Shown in pieces: positions 18,701 to 29,314 of a stretch of DNA of 64,000 nt. Each line of letters begins with the position of its first letter. Within the stretch, counting starts at the first letter, position 1. The translations under genes were made by a program, and so were the position numbers. Origin of the DNA: Pseudomonas fluorescens (GTDB lineage Bacteria; Pseudomonadota; Gammaproteobacteria; Pseudomonadales; Pseudomonadaceae); contig NZ_OZ024668.1 in the NCBI RefSeq assembly GCF_902497775.2, forward strand, positions 5,564,326-5,628,325, given 5' to 3'. A model generated the notes under the pieces. It was not told the DNA's origin and did not search any database. It saw only the letters and a list, made by a program, of their open reading frames with translations.

Positions 18701-19046
18701 CTGAATTCTTCTTCCCTGAATTGATGAATAGCCTGGGGGCGAGAAGGCTGTCATCCCTTTGGCATATATCGCCAAATCCTCTTAAAAGAAGAGCCTAAAT
18801 TCTTATCCGCTATATAGCGGCGCGGCATTATAAACGTATTTGCTGGCTAATTAATGGCGTTTTGCTCTTGGAGTTTTGCCGTTGTGCCAGCATTCACATA
18901 TCGGCCGACGAACGGTTGTTCTTTAATGGGGAAGGGTGGCGGGGCATTTGTCACAAAATTTTTCAAGGATTCATCTGGCAAGCCTTGAGCGAGCGGCAGT
19001 GGAAGTGAACAATGCTTTACCTCGTATTTCCATTTGAGAGTCGCTC
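18701..19046. other. AT-rich divergent promoter region with two dyads
   Basis: 346 nt between the divergent COG3014 and FTR1 genes, clearly more AT-rich than the rest of the window and without a credible gene. It holds two dyads: TTTGGC-atatatc-GCCAAA at 18758-18776 and the perfect palindrome CCGCTATATAGCGG at 18807-18820. Both are nearer the COG3014 start. They are candidate operators. I see no convincing 19-bp Fur box, which might have been expected before an iron permease. Confidence 0.6.
18807..18820. promoter_or_regulatory. perfect 14-bp palindrome, candidate operator
   Basis: CCGCTATATAGCGG is fully self-complementary and sits about 107 nt upstream of the COG3014 start and 226 nt upstream of FTR1. 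The AT centre and GC edges suit a dimeric regulator. No regulator can be named. Confidence 0.4.
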
Positions 19047-20945
19047 ATGATTCCCCGTTCCCGCTTACTCGCCTGGCTGCTCTGGCCGGTGCTGGCGCTG
19101 AGCAGTGCCACGCTGCTGGCCGAAAGCACCGATGGCGCTGCCAAAGCTCTGCACCTGCTCGATTACATCGGTGCCGATTACCCGGCCACCGTCGAGGCAG
19201 GCAAGGTTATCGACGAGGGGGAGTACCGCGAGCAGCTGGAGTTCATCGATGTCCTGCAGGGCCTGATCGTCGCCTTGCCGGCGCGCCAGGAGCGCCAGGC
19301 CCTGGAGCAGGGCGTGGTCAACCTGCGCGAGGCGGTCAGGTTGCGCCAGGACGGCCCGGGTGTCGCCCGCCAGGCCCGCCAGCTTGGTGCGCAGCTGGCG
19401 GTGGCCTATGAAGTCAGCCAGGCGCCGATCATCACCCCGGAGCCGAGCCGCGGTGCGCCGCTGTACGTCCAGCATTGCTCGGTGTGCCATGGCGATAGCG
19501 GTGCCGGCGACGGCCCGGCCGGCCTCGGCCTGACCCCGCCGCCGGCGAACCTGCGCAGTGTCGAGCGGCTTGATCACCTGAGCTTGTTCGACCTGTACAA
19601 CACCCTTGGGCTGGGCATCGAAGGCACCGACATGCCGTCGTTCGCCGACCAGCTCGACGAGCGTCAGCGCTGGGACCTGGCGGCCTATGTCGCCAGCTTC
19701 ACGGCCGACCCGGCCAAGGCCAAGGGTGACAAAGCCTACAACCTGGCTGACTTGGCTCGTCAGACGCCGGCTGAAGTCGAAGCCAGCGAAGGGCCAGAGG
19801 CGCTGGCCCTGTTCCGCGCCCAGCGTGCGCAACCGCCCCAAGTCCAGCGCGGCCCGGCGCAACTGCTCGATTACACTGCCAGCACCCTGGACAAGAGCTT
19901 GGCGGCCTACCAGTCCGGTGATCACGAACAAGCCTATGACCTGTCTGTCGCCGCTTATCTGGAAGGCTTCGAGCTGGTCGAAAGTTCGCTCGACAACGTC
20001 GATGCCAACGTGCGCAAAGACACCGAGAAATCGCTGATGGCGTATCGTCAGTCGTTGCAGGACGGCCTGCCGCTGGAGCAGGTGCAGCAGCGCCTGGACG
20101 CGGCCAAGGGCAAACTCAAAGACGCTGCCAGCCTGCTTGGCGGCGATGGCTTGAGCTGGTCGCTAAGCTACATCTCCGGCTTGCTGATCCTGTTGCGCGA
20201 GGGCCTGGAAGCGATCCTGGTGCTGGCGGCGATCCTCGCCTTTTTGCGCAATACCGGCCAGCAATCGGCGGTGCGCAGTGTCAACGTCGGCTGGGGCCTG
20301 GCTCTGCTTGCCGGGCTCGGTACCTGGGCGCTGGCGGCGTATGTGATCGACGTCAGCGGCGCCCAGCGGGAACTGCTCGAAGGCTGCACGGCGCTGTTTG
20401 CCAGCGTCATGGTGCTCTGGCTGGGTGTGTGGATGCATGATCGCCGACATGCGGCGGCCTGGCAGGATTACATCAAGAGCAGCCTGGTCAGTGGTGGCGG
20501 GCGTTTCGGCTTTGCCGTGCTGGCGTTCTTCTCGGTATACCGCGAGTTGTTCGAAGTCATCCTGTTTTACGAAACCCTCTGGCTGCAGGCCGGTCCCGCC
20601 GGGCACAACGCGGTGCTGGCCGGTGGCGCCACGGCGCTGGTGCTGCTGGTGGGCCTGGCGTGGGTGATCCTGCGCGGGTCGGCCAGGCTGCCGCTGGCGC
20701 TGTTCTTCAGCATCAACGCAGCGCTGCTGTGCGCTTTGTCGGTGGTGTTTGCCGGGCACGGGGTCAAGGCCCTGCAGGAAGCCGGGGTGTTCGGCACGCG
20801 GCCGGTGGCGTTCTTCGATTTCGACTGGCTGGGCATTCATGCCGACGCCTATTCGCTGGCCGCGCAAGTAGTGGCGTTGCTGGCCATCGCCATTCTCTAC
20901 GGGCGCAGCCGCCTGGCCGAGAAGCGCCGCCAACCGGCGGGCTGA
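19047..20945 (+). CDS. FTR1-family iron permease with N-terminal cytochrome c domain
   Basis: 632 residues. The signal peptide (to about residue 25) is followed by a helical periplasmic region and a class I cytochrome c domain with haem motif CSVCH at 144-148 and probable axial Met in TDMPSF (M196). Another helical stretch follows, then a seven-helix FTR1 permease from about residue 370. The iron-binding motifs are REGLE (384-388) and RELFE (499-503), with RELLE (441-445) between. FTR1 permeases move iron that is oxidised during transport. The fused cytochrome probably supplies or accepts the electrons. No efeO or efeB gene is adjacent. Confidence 0.92.
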   Translation: MIPRSRLLAWLLWPVLALSSATLLAESTDGAAKALHLLDYIGADYPATVEAGKVIDEGEYREQLEFIDVLQGLIVALPARQERQALEQGVVNLREAVRLRQDGPGVARQARQLGAQLAVAYEVSQAPIITPEPSRGAPLYVQHCSVCHGDSGAGDGPAGLGLTPPPANLRSVERLDHLSLFDLYNTLGLGIEGTDMPSFADQLDERQRWDLAAYVASFTADPAKAKGDKAYNLADLARQTPAEVEASEGPEALALFRAQRAQPPQVQRGPAQLLDYTASTLDKSLAAYQSGDHEQAYDLSVAAYLEGFELVESSLDNVDANVRKDTEKSLMAYRQSLQDGLPLEQVQQRLDAAKGKLKDAASLLGGDGLSWSLSYISGLLILLREGLEAILVLAAILAFLRNTGQQSAVRSVNVGWGLALLAGLGTWALAAYVIDVSGAQRELLEGCTALFASVMVLWLGVWMHDRRHAAAWQDYIKSSLVSGGGRFGFAVLAFFSVYRELFEVILFYETLWLQAGPAGHNAVLAGGATALVLLVGLAWVILRGSARLPLALFFSINAALLCALSVVFAGHGVKALQEAGVFGTRPVAFFDFDWLGIHADAYSLAAQVVALLAIAILYGRSRLAEKRRQPAG

Positions 20946-21005
20946 TTTGAAGCAAAACGGGCGAGCAGGGATACTGTTCGCCCGTTTTTGTTGGAAATCT
21001 GTGCC

Positions 21006-21473
21006 ATGCGTGTGTGGATCGATGCCGACGCCTGCCCCAAGGCGGCGAAGGATCAACTGGTCAAGTTCGCTCTCAAGCGTCAGCTGGAAGTGGTGCTGGT
21101 GGCCGGCCAGAGCCAGATCAAGCCGGCCTTTGCCTGCGTCAAGCTGATCGTCGTGCCCAGTGGCCCGGATGCCGCCGATGATTATCTGGTCGAGCATGCC
21201 GTACCAGGCGAGTTGGTGATTTGCAGCGACGTGCCGCTGGCCGATCGCCTGGTCAAGAAGGGCGTTGCCTGCCTCGACCCGCGCGGCAAGGAGTTCGACG
21301 AACGCAACATGGGCGAGCGCCTGGCGGTGCGCAACCTGTTCACCGACCTGCGCGAGCAGGGCCAGGTCGGTGGCGGGCAGGCGCCTTATGGTGACCGCGA
21401 GAAGCAGGCCTTTGCCAACTCGCTGGACCGGATCCTGACCCGGCTGAGTAGGAGCGGGCTTGCCCCGCGATGA
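21006..21473 (+). CDS. YaiI/YqxD family protein (DUF188)
   Basis: 155 residues from the ATG at 21006, with MRVWIDADACPKAAKD as the family's typical start. The acidic DADACP motif suggests a PIN-like metal-dependent nuclease fold, but the activity is not established. ICSDVPLADRLVKKG and DPRGKEFDERN are other conserved parts. The last nine codons (SRSGLAPR and stop) are provided by a REP element that begins at 21448, so the native C-terminus probably ended near ILTRL. The gene starts 60 nt after the FTR1 stop. Confidence 0.92.
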   Translation: MRVWIDADACPKAAKDQLVKFALKRQLEVVLVAGQSQIKPAFACVKLIVVPSGPDAADDYLVEHAVPGELVICSDVPLADRLVKKGVACLDPRGKEFDERNMGERLAVRNLFTDLREQGQVGGGQAPYGDREKQAFANSLDRILTRLSRSGLAPR

Positions 21474-21477
21474 GGCC
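21448..21477 (+). repeat. REP element, left copy (overlaps the yaiI 3' end)
   Basis: Begins GTAGGAGCGGGCTTGCCCCG and continues to GATGAGGCC. It pairs with an inverted copy at 21523-21553. This is a typical Pseudomonas REP. Its first 26 nt are read as the last codons of the YaiI gene, including the TGA. Confidence 0.88.
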
Positions 21478-21522
21478 CGTAATCTCGGTACATCATGTGG
21501 TGCCTGGACTACGACCGTTTCG

Positions 21523-21553
21523 CGCTCGATCGCGGGGCAAGCCCGCTCCTACA
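21523..21553 (-). repeat. REP element, right (inverted) copy
   Basis: Contains ATCGCGGGGCAAGCCCGCTC followed by CTACA, the reverse complement of the copy at 21448. The pair flanks about 45 nt and lies between the convergent yaiI and elbB genes, where it may stop read-through or protect mRNA ends. Confidence 0.88.
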
Positions 21554-21560
21554 GGGATCT

Positions 21561-22229
21561 TCAGTCGTTCTTGTGGGTCAGTTCCAGCACCCGGTCGACC
21601 AGCTTGTAGATGCCGCCTGCGGCTTCGCTGATGCTTTTTGCCAGCATGTAGGCCGGAGTGCTGACCAGTTTGCGCGGGGTGTCTTCGACGATGTCGTGGA
21701 CATCGCACTCCTCATGGGTGCCGCCCATCTTGACGATGGCCGCGCTGGTGCTGGCATCGTTGCCGATGGTGCAGACCACGCCGGGGCCGTAGATCTTCGC
21801 CGCCAGGGCCGGTGAGATGCAGATCAGGCCGACTGGCTTGCCGGCTTCGGCGAAGGCTTCGGCCAGGGCCAGGACGTCCGGGTGGACGCTGCAGCCGGGG
21901 CCTTCCACGGCGAAGTTCGAGAGGTTTTTCGCCGCGCCAAAGCCGCCCGGCACGATCAAGGCGTCGAAGTCCTTGGCGTCGGCTTCACGCAGGTCCTTGA
22001 CCTCGCCGCGGGCGATCCGCGCCGACTCCACCAGCACGTTGCGGGTCTCGGGCATTTCTTCGCCGGTCAGGTGGTCGATTACATGCATCTGGGCAATGTT
22101 GGGGGCGAAGCACTGCACTTGCGCCCCGCGCTGATCCAGGCGCAGCAGGGTGATCACGCTTTCGTGAATTTCGGCGCCGTCATAAACGCCACAGCCGGAA
22201 AGAATCACAGCAACTTTTTTCTGGGTCAT
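21561..22229 (-). CDS. elbB: ElbB, class I glutamine amidotransferase-like glyoxalase
   Basis: 222 residues. The ATG at 22229 is preferred over the GTG six bases upstream because GGGAG lies eight bases before it. Typical ElbB features are VILSGCGVYDGAEIHE at the start, the nucleophile-elbow region LICISPALAAKIYGPGV (C about 136) and the ATGFP-like FDALIVPGGFGAAKNLSNF. The DJ-1/PfpI-type protein has weak glyoxalase activity in E. coli and has been linked to isoprenoid supply; the physiological role is unsettled. It is convergent with yaiI across a REP pair. Confidence 0.93.
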   Translation of the reverse strand: MTQKKVAVILSGCGVYDGAEIHESVITLLRLDQRGAQVQCFAPNIAQMHVIDHLTGEEMPETRNVLVESARIARGEVKDLREADAKDFDALIVPGGFGAAKNLSNFAVEGPGCSVHPDVLALAEAFAEAGKPVGLICISPALAAKIYGPGVVCTIGNDASTSAAIVKMGGTHEECDVHDIVEDTPRKLVSTPAYMLAKSISEAAGGIYKLVDRVLELTHKND

Positions 22230-22342
22230 GCTCACTACTCCCGATTCGAGGCGCTAAATGTCCTCTAGTTTGGCAGATGTGGCCATAGGGTTTGTGCCAT
22301 TCCCGGCCTAATCTTGCTGGATAGCCTGGAGATGGATGACCC

Positions 22343-23638
22343 ATGGACCTGATCCTGTTGGCGGTACCGTTTTTCTTCATTCTGATTGTGGTGGAGCTGC
22401 TCGCGGACTACCTGCGGGGCATGCGCACTTATCGCCTGGCCGATGCGATCAACAGCCTCAGCGCCGGCGTGCTGTCGACCACCACCGGCCTGCTGACCAA
22501 GGGCGTGGGCCTGCTCACCTATGCCCTGGCCTGGGAACACCTGGCACTGTTCAAACTGCCGGGCGAGGCGCTGTGGGTGTGGGTGCTGGCGTTTGTCTTC
22601 TATGACTTCTGCTACTACTGGCTGCACCGCTTCGGCCACGAGCGCAACATCCTCTGGGCCGCCCATTCGGTGCATCACCAGAGTGAGGATTACAACCTGT
22701 CCACGGCCCTGCGCCAGACCAGCAGCGGCTTTTTGCTGTCGTGGATCTTCTACCTGCCGCTGGCCGTACTGGGCGTGCCGCCGCTGGTGTTCATCACCGT
22801 CGCGGCGCTGAACCTGCTGTACCAGTTCTGGGTGCATACCCGGCATATCCCGAAGCTGGGCTGGTTCGAATGGCTGTTCATTACCCCGTCCAATCATCGT
22901 GTCCACCATGCACAAAACCCTCTGTACTTGGATCGCAACTATGGCGGAGTGTTCATTGTCTGGGATCGTCTGTTCGGCACTTTCCAGGAAGAGGATGACA
23001 ATGAACCGGTGATTTTCGGCGTGACCACGCCACTGGCCAGCTGGAACCCGCTGTGGGCCAACCTGCAGTTCTATGCTCAGTTGTGGAACGACGCGCGGCG
23101 TGCCGAGCGTTGGTGGGACAAGCTGCGGATCTGGTTCATGCCCACCGGCTGGCGCCCGGATGATGTGGCTCGGCGTTATCCACAGGCCAAGCAGGACCTG
23201 AGCCGCTTCAAGAAATTCGAGGTGCCGCTGACCTGGCCGCAACAGCTCTACGTCGTTGTGCAGTTCGCGGCTTATGTGGCATTGGGCAGTTATCTGATGG
23301 AGCGCGCCGAACAGTTGTCGGTTGCGGCCCTGGTGCTGGGCTGGGGCCTGATGGCGTTGGGTTTGTTCGTGCTGGGCACGGCGCTGGAGAACCGCCCCTG
23401 GGCCTTCAGGCTGGAGCTGCTGCGTCTGGGCTTGAATGTCCCGGCCATGATCCTGGCCGGGATTGCTGGCTTATGGCCGGTCACTGCCCTGGCTTGGGTC
23501 CTGCTGTTTGGCTACAGCTTGCTCAGCCTGCTCGGCCTCTATGGCAGCCGCTTCCTCGCGGGCAATGCGCGCAGCCTTGAAGCGCCGACGCAGCCACAGG
23601 CAGCCGCCGAGCACCAGCAGGCCGCCGAGCACCCATAG
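22343..23638 (+). CDS. membrane fatty acid hydroxylase / sterol desaturase family protein
   Basis: 431 residues with several membrane helices before and after the catalytic core. The di-iron histidine clusters are HRFGHE (near 93-98), HSVHH (105-109) and HRVHH (near 188-192), the classic HX3-4H, HXXHH, HXXHH pattern. The extra C-terminal helices recall alkylglycerol monooxygenase-like bacterial proteins. The substrate is probably a lipid. The final 56 codons (helix end and an Ala/Gln/Glu-rich tail) are encoded on the strand opposite to the end of the convergent dedA gene. The start ATG at 22343 has GGAG upstream. Confidence 0.88.
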   Translation: MDLILLAVPFFFILIVVELLADYLRGMRTYRLADAINSLSAGVLSTTTGLLTKGVGLLTYALAWEHLALFKLPGEALWVWVLAFVFYDFCYYWLHRFGHERNILWAAHSVHHQSEDYNLSTALRQTSSGFLLSWIFYLPLAVLGVPPLVFITVAALNLLYQFWVHTRHIPKLGWFEWLFITPSNHRVHHAQNPLYLDRNYGGVFIVWDRLFGTFQEEDDNEPVIFGVTTPLASWNPLWANLQFYAQLWNDARRAERWWDKLRIWFMPTGWRPDDVARRYPQAKQDLSRFKKFEVPLTWPQQLYVVVQFAAYVALGSYLMERAEQLSVAALVLGWGLMALGLFVLGTALENRPWAFRLELLRLGLNVPAMILAGIAGLWPVTALAWVLLFGYSLLSLLGLYGSRFLAGNARSLEAPTQPQAAAEHQQAAEHP

Positions 23639-24115
23639 CTCGTACTTCTTCACGTTGCCCAGCAGGCCTTCGAGAATTGCGCCGAAGTGATAGGCGGCGG
23701 CGCCCAGGGCCAGGGCCCAGATGGCTGCGCCAATACCGTTGAGCAGCAGGTAGCGGCGCGGCGGGTAGCCGGACAGGCCGATGGCTACCGGCATCACCGT
23801 ACGCAGGCCGTAGACGAAACGGAAACTCAGGACCCAGATGTCCGGATGGCGGCGAATATGCTCCAGCGCCCGGTCGCCCATCATCTGCCAGCGCGGTTTG
23901 CGCGCCAGCAGCTTGCGCCCGTGGCGGCGCCCCATGAAGTACCACAGCTGGTCGCCGGCGTAGCTGCCGAAGAAGGCCACCACGACCACCAGGTTGATAT
24001 CCATGTATCCGCGGAACGCAAGGAAGCCTGCGAGAACCAGAATGGTCTCACCTTCGAAAAACGTACCGAGAAAAAGGGCAAAGTAGCCGAAATCCTGCAG
24101 GAATTGTTGGAGCAT
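23471..24115 (-). CDS. DedA family membrane protein
   Basis: 214 residues. Family hallmarks are FGYFALFLGTFFEGETILVLAGFLA at the start, the GDQLWYFMGRRHGRKLL re-entrant region, and FRFVYGLRTVMPVAIGLSGYPPRRYLLLNGIGAAIWA. DedA proteins include polyprenyl-phosphate and phosphatidylethanolamine flippases; the substrate of this one is unknown. A basic then acidic tail follows the last helix. The 3' end overlaps the convergent hydroxylase gene by 168 nt, covering the last helix end and tail in both proteins. Confidence 0.92.
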   Translation of the reverse strand: MLQQFLQDFGYFALFLGTFFEGETILVLAGFLAFRGYMDINLVVVVAFFGSYAGDQLWYFMGRRHGRKLLARKPRWQMMGDRALEHIRRHPDIWVLSFRFVYGLRTVMPVAIGLSGYPPRRYLLLNGIGAAIWALALGAAAYHFGAILEGLLGNVKKYELWVLGGLLVLGGCLWLRRRFKAARIAREEAAAIEAEQAEQAVAKQQDPSQGSDRP

Positions 24116-24196
24116 TTTCTGGGTGCTGGCGAAATGAACGCGCAGCCTAACCCTTCGTGGCCTTTGGGGAAAGTGTCCAAATGTGTCTCGACGTGA

Positions 24197-25333
<1,137 letters not shown>

Positions 25334-25352
25334 CGCCCTTCAGGAACGCTAG

Positions 25353-27584
25353 ATGAATAACGAAGTACTTACCGACGTTGCAGTGAAAGACGCCCAGCCT
25401 GTGCCCGAGCAGATGGTCGAGACCCCGCCGGAGCCGCCTGCGGTTGCGGAGCCGGTGGTCGAGGCCCCTGCGCCGGCGCCGGTGGCTGCGCCTGCCATCG
25501 TCATTCCCGGTCTGGACGACAGCAGCCTGTACATTCACCGCGAATTGTCCCAGCTGCAGTTCAACATCCGCGTGCTGGAGCAGGCACTGGATGAGTCCTA
25601 TCCGCTGCTGGAGCGGTTGAAGTTCCTGCTGATCTTCTCCAGCAACCTGGATGAGTTCTTCGAAATTCGTGTGGCGGGCCTGAAGAAGCAGATTACCTTC
25701 GCCCGTGAACAGGCCGGCGCCGACGGCTTGCAGCCGCATCAGGCGCTGGCGCGGATCAGCGAGCTGGTGCACAGCGAAGTCGATCGCCAGTACGCGATCC
25801 TCAACGATGTGCTGCTGCCGGAACTGGAAAAACACCAGATCCGCTTCATTCGTCGCCGGCACTGGAACACTAAGCTCAAGACCTGGGTGCGGCGCTTCTT
25901 CCGTGACGAGATCGCGCCGATCATCACCCCGATCGGCCTCGACCCGACCCACCCGTTCCCGTTGCTGGTGAACAAGAGCCTGAACTTCATCGTCGAGCTC
26001 GAAGGTGTGGATGCCTTCGGCCGCGATTCGGGCCTGGCGATCATCCCGGCGCCGCGTTTGCTGCCTCGGGTAATCAAGGTGCCGGAAGAGGTCGGTGGGC
26101 CTGGCGACAACTATGTGTTCCTGTCGTCGATGATCCACGCTCACGCCGACGACCTGTTCCAGGGCATGAAGGTCAAGGGTTGCTACCAGTTCCGCCTGAC
26201 CCGTAACGCCGACCTGGCGCTGGACTCCGAAGACGTCGAAGACCTGGCCCGGGCCTTGCGCGGCGAGCTGTTCTCGCGTCGTTACGGTGACGCGGTGCGT
26301 CTGGAAGTGGCCGACACCTGCCCTAAACAGCTCTCCGACTACCTGCTCAAGCAGTTCAGCCTGAGCGAGAGCGAGCTGTACCAGGTCAACGGCCCGGTCA
26401 ACCTGACCCGGCTGTTCAGCATCACCAGCCTGGACAGCCACCCGGAGCTGCAATATACGCCGTTCACGCCGGCAATCCCCAAGCTGTTGCAGAACAGCGA
26501 GAACATATTCAGCGTGGTCAGTAAGCAGGACATCCTGCTGATGCACCCGTTCGAGTCGTTCACCCCGGTGGTCGACCTGCTGCGCCAGGCCGCCAAGGAC
26601 CCGCACGTCCTGGCCGTGCGCCAGACCCTGTACCGCAGTGGTGCCAACTCGGAAATCGTCGACGCGCTGGTCGATGCTGCGCGTAACGGCAAGGAAGTCA
26701 CTGCGGTGATCGAATTGCGCGCGCGTTTCGACGAAGAGTCCAACCTGCAGATGGCCAGCCGCCTGCAGGCTGCAGGTGCAGTGGTGATCTACGGCGTGGT
26801 CGGCTTCAAGACCCACGCCAAGATGATGCTGATCCTGCGTCGTGAAGCCGGCGAGATCGTCCGCTATGCGCACCTGGGTACTGGTAACTATCACGCCGGC
26901 AACGCCCGCCTGTACACCGACTACAGCCTGCTGACTTCCGACGACGCGCTGTGCGAAGACGTCGGCAAGCTGTTCAGCCAGTTGATCGGCATGGGCAAGA
27001 CCCTGCGCATGAAGAAGCTGCTGCACGCGCCGTTTACCCTGAAAAAGGGCATGCTCGACATGATCGCGCGTGAAACCCAGTTTGCCCTCGACGGCAAACC
27101 GGCGCACATCATCGCCAAGTTCAACTCGCTGACCGATCCGAAGATCATCCGCGCGCTGTACAAGGCCAGCCAGTCAGGGGTGCGTATCGACCTGGTGGTG
27201 CGCGGCATGTGCTGCCTGCGCCCGGGCATTGCCGGGGTCTCGCATAATATTCATGTGCGCTCGATCATCGGCCGCTTCCTTGAGCACACGCGGGTATTCT
27301 ACTTCCTTAATGGCGGTGAAGAGCAGATGTTCCTCTCCAGTGCCGACTGGATGGAGCGCAACCTCGACAAGCGCGTTGAGACCTGCTTCCCGGTCGAGGG
27401 AAAGAAGCTCATCCTGCGGGTGAAGAAGGAACTGGAAGGGTATCTGACCGACAACACCCACGCCTGGATCCTGCAACCGGATGGCCGCTACGTACGCAGC
27501 ACGCCAACCGGCAACCAGAACCCGCGCAGTGCCCAGGCCACTCTGCTCGAGCGCCTGAGCAACCCGGTGCTTATCGTACGCTGA
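25353..27584 (+). CDS. ppk: polyphosphate kinase 1
   Basis: 743 residues, longer than the E. coli enzyme (about 688) because of a Pro/Ala/Val-rich N-terminal extension of about 50 residues before [21 protein letters not shown]1 makes polyphosphate from ATP at the membrane. The phospholipase-D-like catalytic histidine lies in [15 protein letters not shown], followed by the conserved [11 protein letters not shown]. The tail [23 protein letters not shown] segment is also present. Its 3' end overlaps the convergent ppx by 14 nt, so synthesis and breakdown genes face each other. Confidence 0.98.
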   Translation: MNNEVLTDVAVKDAQPVPEQMVETPPEPPAVAEPVVEAPAPAPVAAPAIVIPGLDDSSLYIHRELSQLQFNIRVLEQALDESYPLLERLKFLLIFSSNLDEFFEIRVAGLKKQITFAREQAGADGLQPHQALARISELVHSEVDRQYAILNDVLLPELEKHQIRFIRRRHWNTKLKTWVRRFFRDEIAPIITPIGLDPTHPFPLLVNKSLNFIVELEGVDAFGRDSGLAIIPAPRLLPRVIKVPEEVGGPGDNYVFLSSMIHAHADDLFQGMKVKGCYQFRLTRNADLALDSEDVEDLARALRGELFSRRYGDAVRLEVADTCPKQLSDYLLKQFSLSESELYQVNGPVNLTRLFSITSLDSHPELQYTPFTPAIPKLLQNSENIFSVVSKQDILLMHPFESFTPVVDLLRQAAKDPHVLAVRQTLYRSGANSEIVDALVDAARNGKEVTAVIELRARFDEESNLQMASRLQAAGAVVIYGVVGFKTHAKMMLILRREAGEIVRYAHLGTGNYHAGNARLYTDYSLLTSDDALCEDVGKLFSQLIGMGKTLRMKKLLHAPFTLKKGMLDMIARETQFALDGKPAHIIAKFNSLTDPKIIRALYKASQSGVRIDLVVRGMCCLRPGIAGVSHNIHVRSIIGRFLEHTRVFYFLNGGEEQMFLSSADWMERNLDKRVETCFPVEGKKLILRVKKELEGYLTDNTHAWILQPDGRYVRSTPTGNQNPRSAQATLLERLSNPVLIVR

Positions 27585-29079
27585 GGACGAAGCCGACCCG
27601 GGCCAGCCATTCTGCCTCCAGGCCGAAATCGGCCTGGGTCAGCTGGTTTTCTTCCAGCCAACCCGTAGGAAACTCGACGTCCAGGCTGTCGCCCTTGGCG
27701 TGCAGGGTGACCTTGGGCATTTGCTGGGTACCGCGGATGTGGTGGAACAGGATCGCGAAGCGCAGCAGCACGCACAGGCGGATCAGCTTGGCGGCGTCGT
27801 CGCCGAATTCGCCGAACTTGTCCTTGGGAATGTTGCGGCGGTGGCCGCGCACCAGCAACGCCAGCATCAATTGGTCTTCACGGGAGAAACCGGCCAGGTC
27901 GGAGTGCTCGATCAGGTAGGCGCCGTGCTTGTGGTAATGATAGTGGGCGATGTCCAGGCCCACTTCATGCACCTTGGCCGCCCAGCCCAGCAGTTCGCGC
28001 CAGATACCGTCTTCCAGGTCCCAGGCCTTGGCCACCTGGTCGAAGGCGTGCAGGGCTTTGCGCTCGACCCGCGCCGCTTGGCCCTGGTCAACGTGATAGC
28101 GCTCCATCAGCGAGGTCAGGGTGCGCTCGCGCACGTCCTCGTGGTGATGGCGGCCAAGCAGGTCGTAGAGCACGCCTTCACGCAGGGCGCCGTCGCAGTG
28201 ATCCATGCGCTGCAGTTCAAGGGCGTCGAAAATCGCTTCGAGAATCGCCAGGCCCGCCGGGAAGATCGCCCTGCGGTCGGGTTTGACCCCGTCGAAATCA
28301 ATCTTGTCGGTTTCGCCCAGCTTGAACAGCTTGCGCTTGAGCCAGGCCAGGCCTTCGGCATTGACCTCGCCGCTGCCCATGCCGCCGGACTTGAGCGCCA
28401 GGCCGATGGCGCGGATGGTGCCCGAGGAGCCAATGGCTTCGTCCCAGGTCAGACGGTGCAGGGCGTTCTCGATGCTCATCAACTCCAGGCGCGCGGCGGT
28501 GTAGGCCTGTGCGTAGCGCGCCGGGGTGATCTTGCCGTCGCGGAAATAGCGCTGGGTATAGCTGACGCAGCCCATCTGCAGGCTTTCGCGCAGCAGCGGC
28601 TCAAAACGCTGGCCAATGATGAATTCGGTACTGCCGCCGCCGATGTCGGCGACCAGGCGCTTGCCCGGGGTGTCGGCCAGGGTGTGGGACACGCCAAGGT
28701 AGATCAGGCGGGCTTCTTCGCGACCGGAGATGACTTCCACCGGGTGGCCAAGGATGGCTTCGGCGCGGCGGATGAATTCGCCACGGTTGCGCGCCTCGCG
28801 CAGGGCGTTGGTGCCGACGATGCGCACGGCGCCATCGGGCAGGCCGTTGATCAGTTGGGCAAAGCGCTTGAGGCAGTCCAGGCCGCGTTGCATGGACTCT
28901 TCGCTGAGCTGGCGCTCTTCGTTGATGCCGGCGGCCAGCTGAACTTTTTCGCCGAGCCGCTCTAGGATGCGGATCTCGCTATGGTGGGCCTTGGCGACCA
29001 CCATGTGGAAACTGTTGGAGCCCAGGTCTATGGCAGCGATCAAGGACAGATTCTTGGCTGTGGTTTGCGGCATGGTCAT
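27571..29079 (-). CDS. ppx: exopolyphosphatase
   Basis: 502 residues. Ppx/GppA family: ATPase-like fold with [16 protein letters not shown] at the start, the second phosphate loop [15 protein letters not shown] near residues 142-156, and a C-terminal HD-type helical domain. It releases phosphate from the ends of polyphosphate. Two start codons are possible, ATG at 29079 or ATG at 29073; neither has a strong ribosome-binding site. It is convergent with ppk (14-nt overlap) and divergent from trxA. Confidence 0.96.
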   Translation of the reverse strand: MTMPQTTAKNLSLIAAIDLGSNSFHMVVAKAHHSEIRILERLGEKVQLAAGINEERQLSEESMQRGLDCLKRFAQLINGLPDGAVRIVGTNALREARNRGEFIRRAEAILGHPVEVISGREEARLIYLGVSHTLADTPGKRLVADIGGGSTEFIIGQRFEPLLRESLQMGCVSYTQRYFRDGKITPARYAQAYTAARLELMSIENALHRLTWDEAIGSSGTIRAIGLALKSGGMGSGEVNAEGLAWLKRKLFKLGETDKIDFDGVKPDRRAIFPAGLAILEAIFDALELQRMDHCDGALREGVLYDLLGRHHHEDVRERTLTSLMERYHVDQGQAARVERKALHAFDQVAKAWDLEDGIWRELLGWAAKVHEVGLDIAHYHYHKHGAYLIEHSDLAGFSREDQLMLALLVRGHRRNIPKDKFGEFGDDAAKLIRLCVLLRFAILFHHIRGTQQMPKVTLHAKGDSLDVEFPTGWLEENQLTQADFGLEAEWLARVGFVLSVR

Positions 29080-29141
29080 GGGTTCTCGGTCGATAACCCG
29101 GCAATCCTGCCACGATCCGGCGCTGGCGCCAACGCGCAGCG

Positions 29142-29156
29142 TATCAAGGCTTGATA
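29142..29156. promoter_or_regulatory. palindrome in the ppx/trxA promoter region
   Basis: TATCAAG-G-CTTGATA is a perfect 7-1-7 inverted repeat, 63 nt upstream of ppx and 158 nt upstream of trxA. Size and symmetry suit a dimeric repressor. No regulator can be named from sequence. Confidence 0.4.
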
Positions 29157-29314
29157 TGGGGCAGGTTGTGCGGGAAATATGACTTTCCCGTGACAGCAGC
29201 GATATGCGCGGTCATGCACAACTATAGTTACACTCAATCGTTCCCGGCTTCCTGTAGGCGGCGGGTGCAGCTATGATGGGCCACGTTTTTTTGCTTACGA
29301 CCTTGGAGACTTCC

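Noticed and set aside
18701..19046. Fur box before the FTR1 gene
   Set aside because: The dyads here do not match the GATAAT-type 19-bp consensus; a weak site cannot be excluded.
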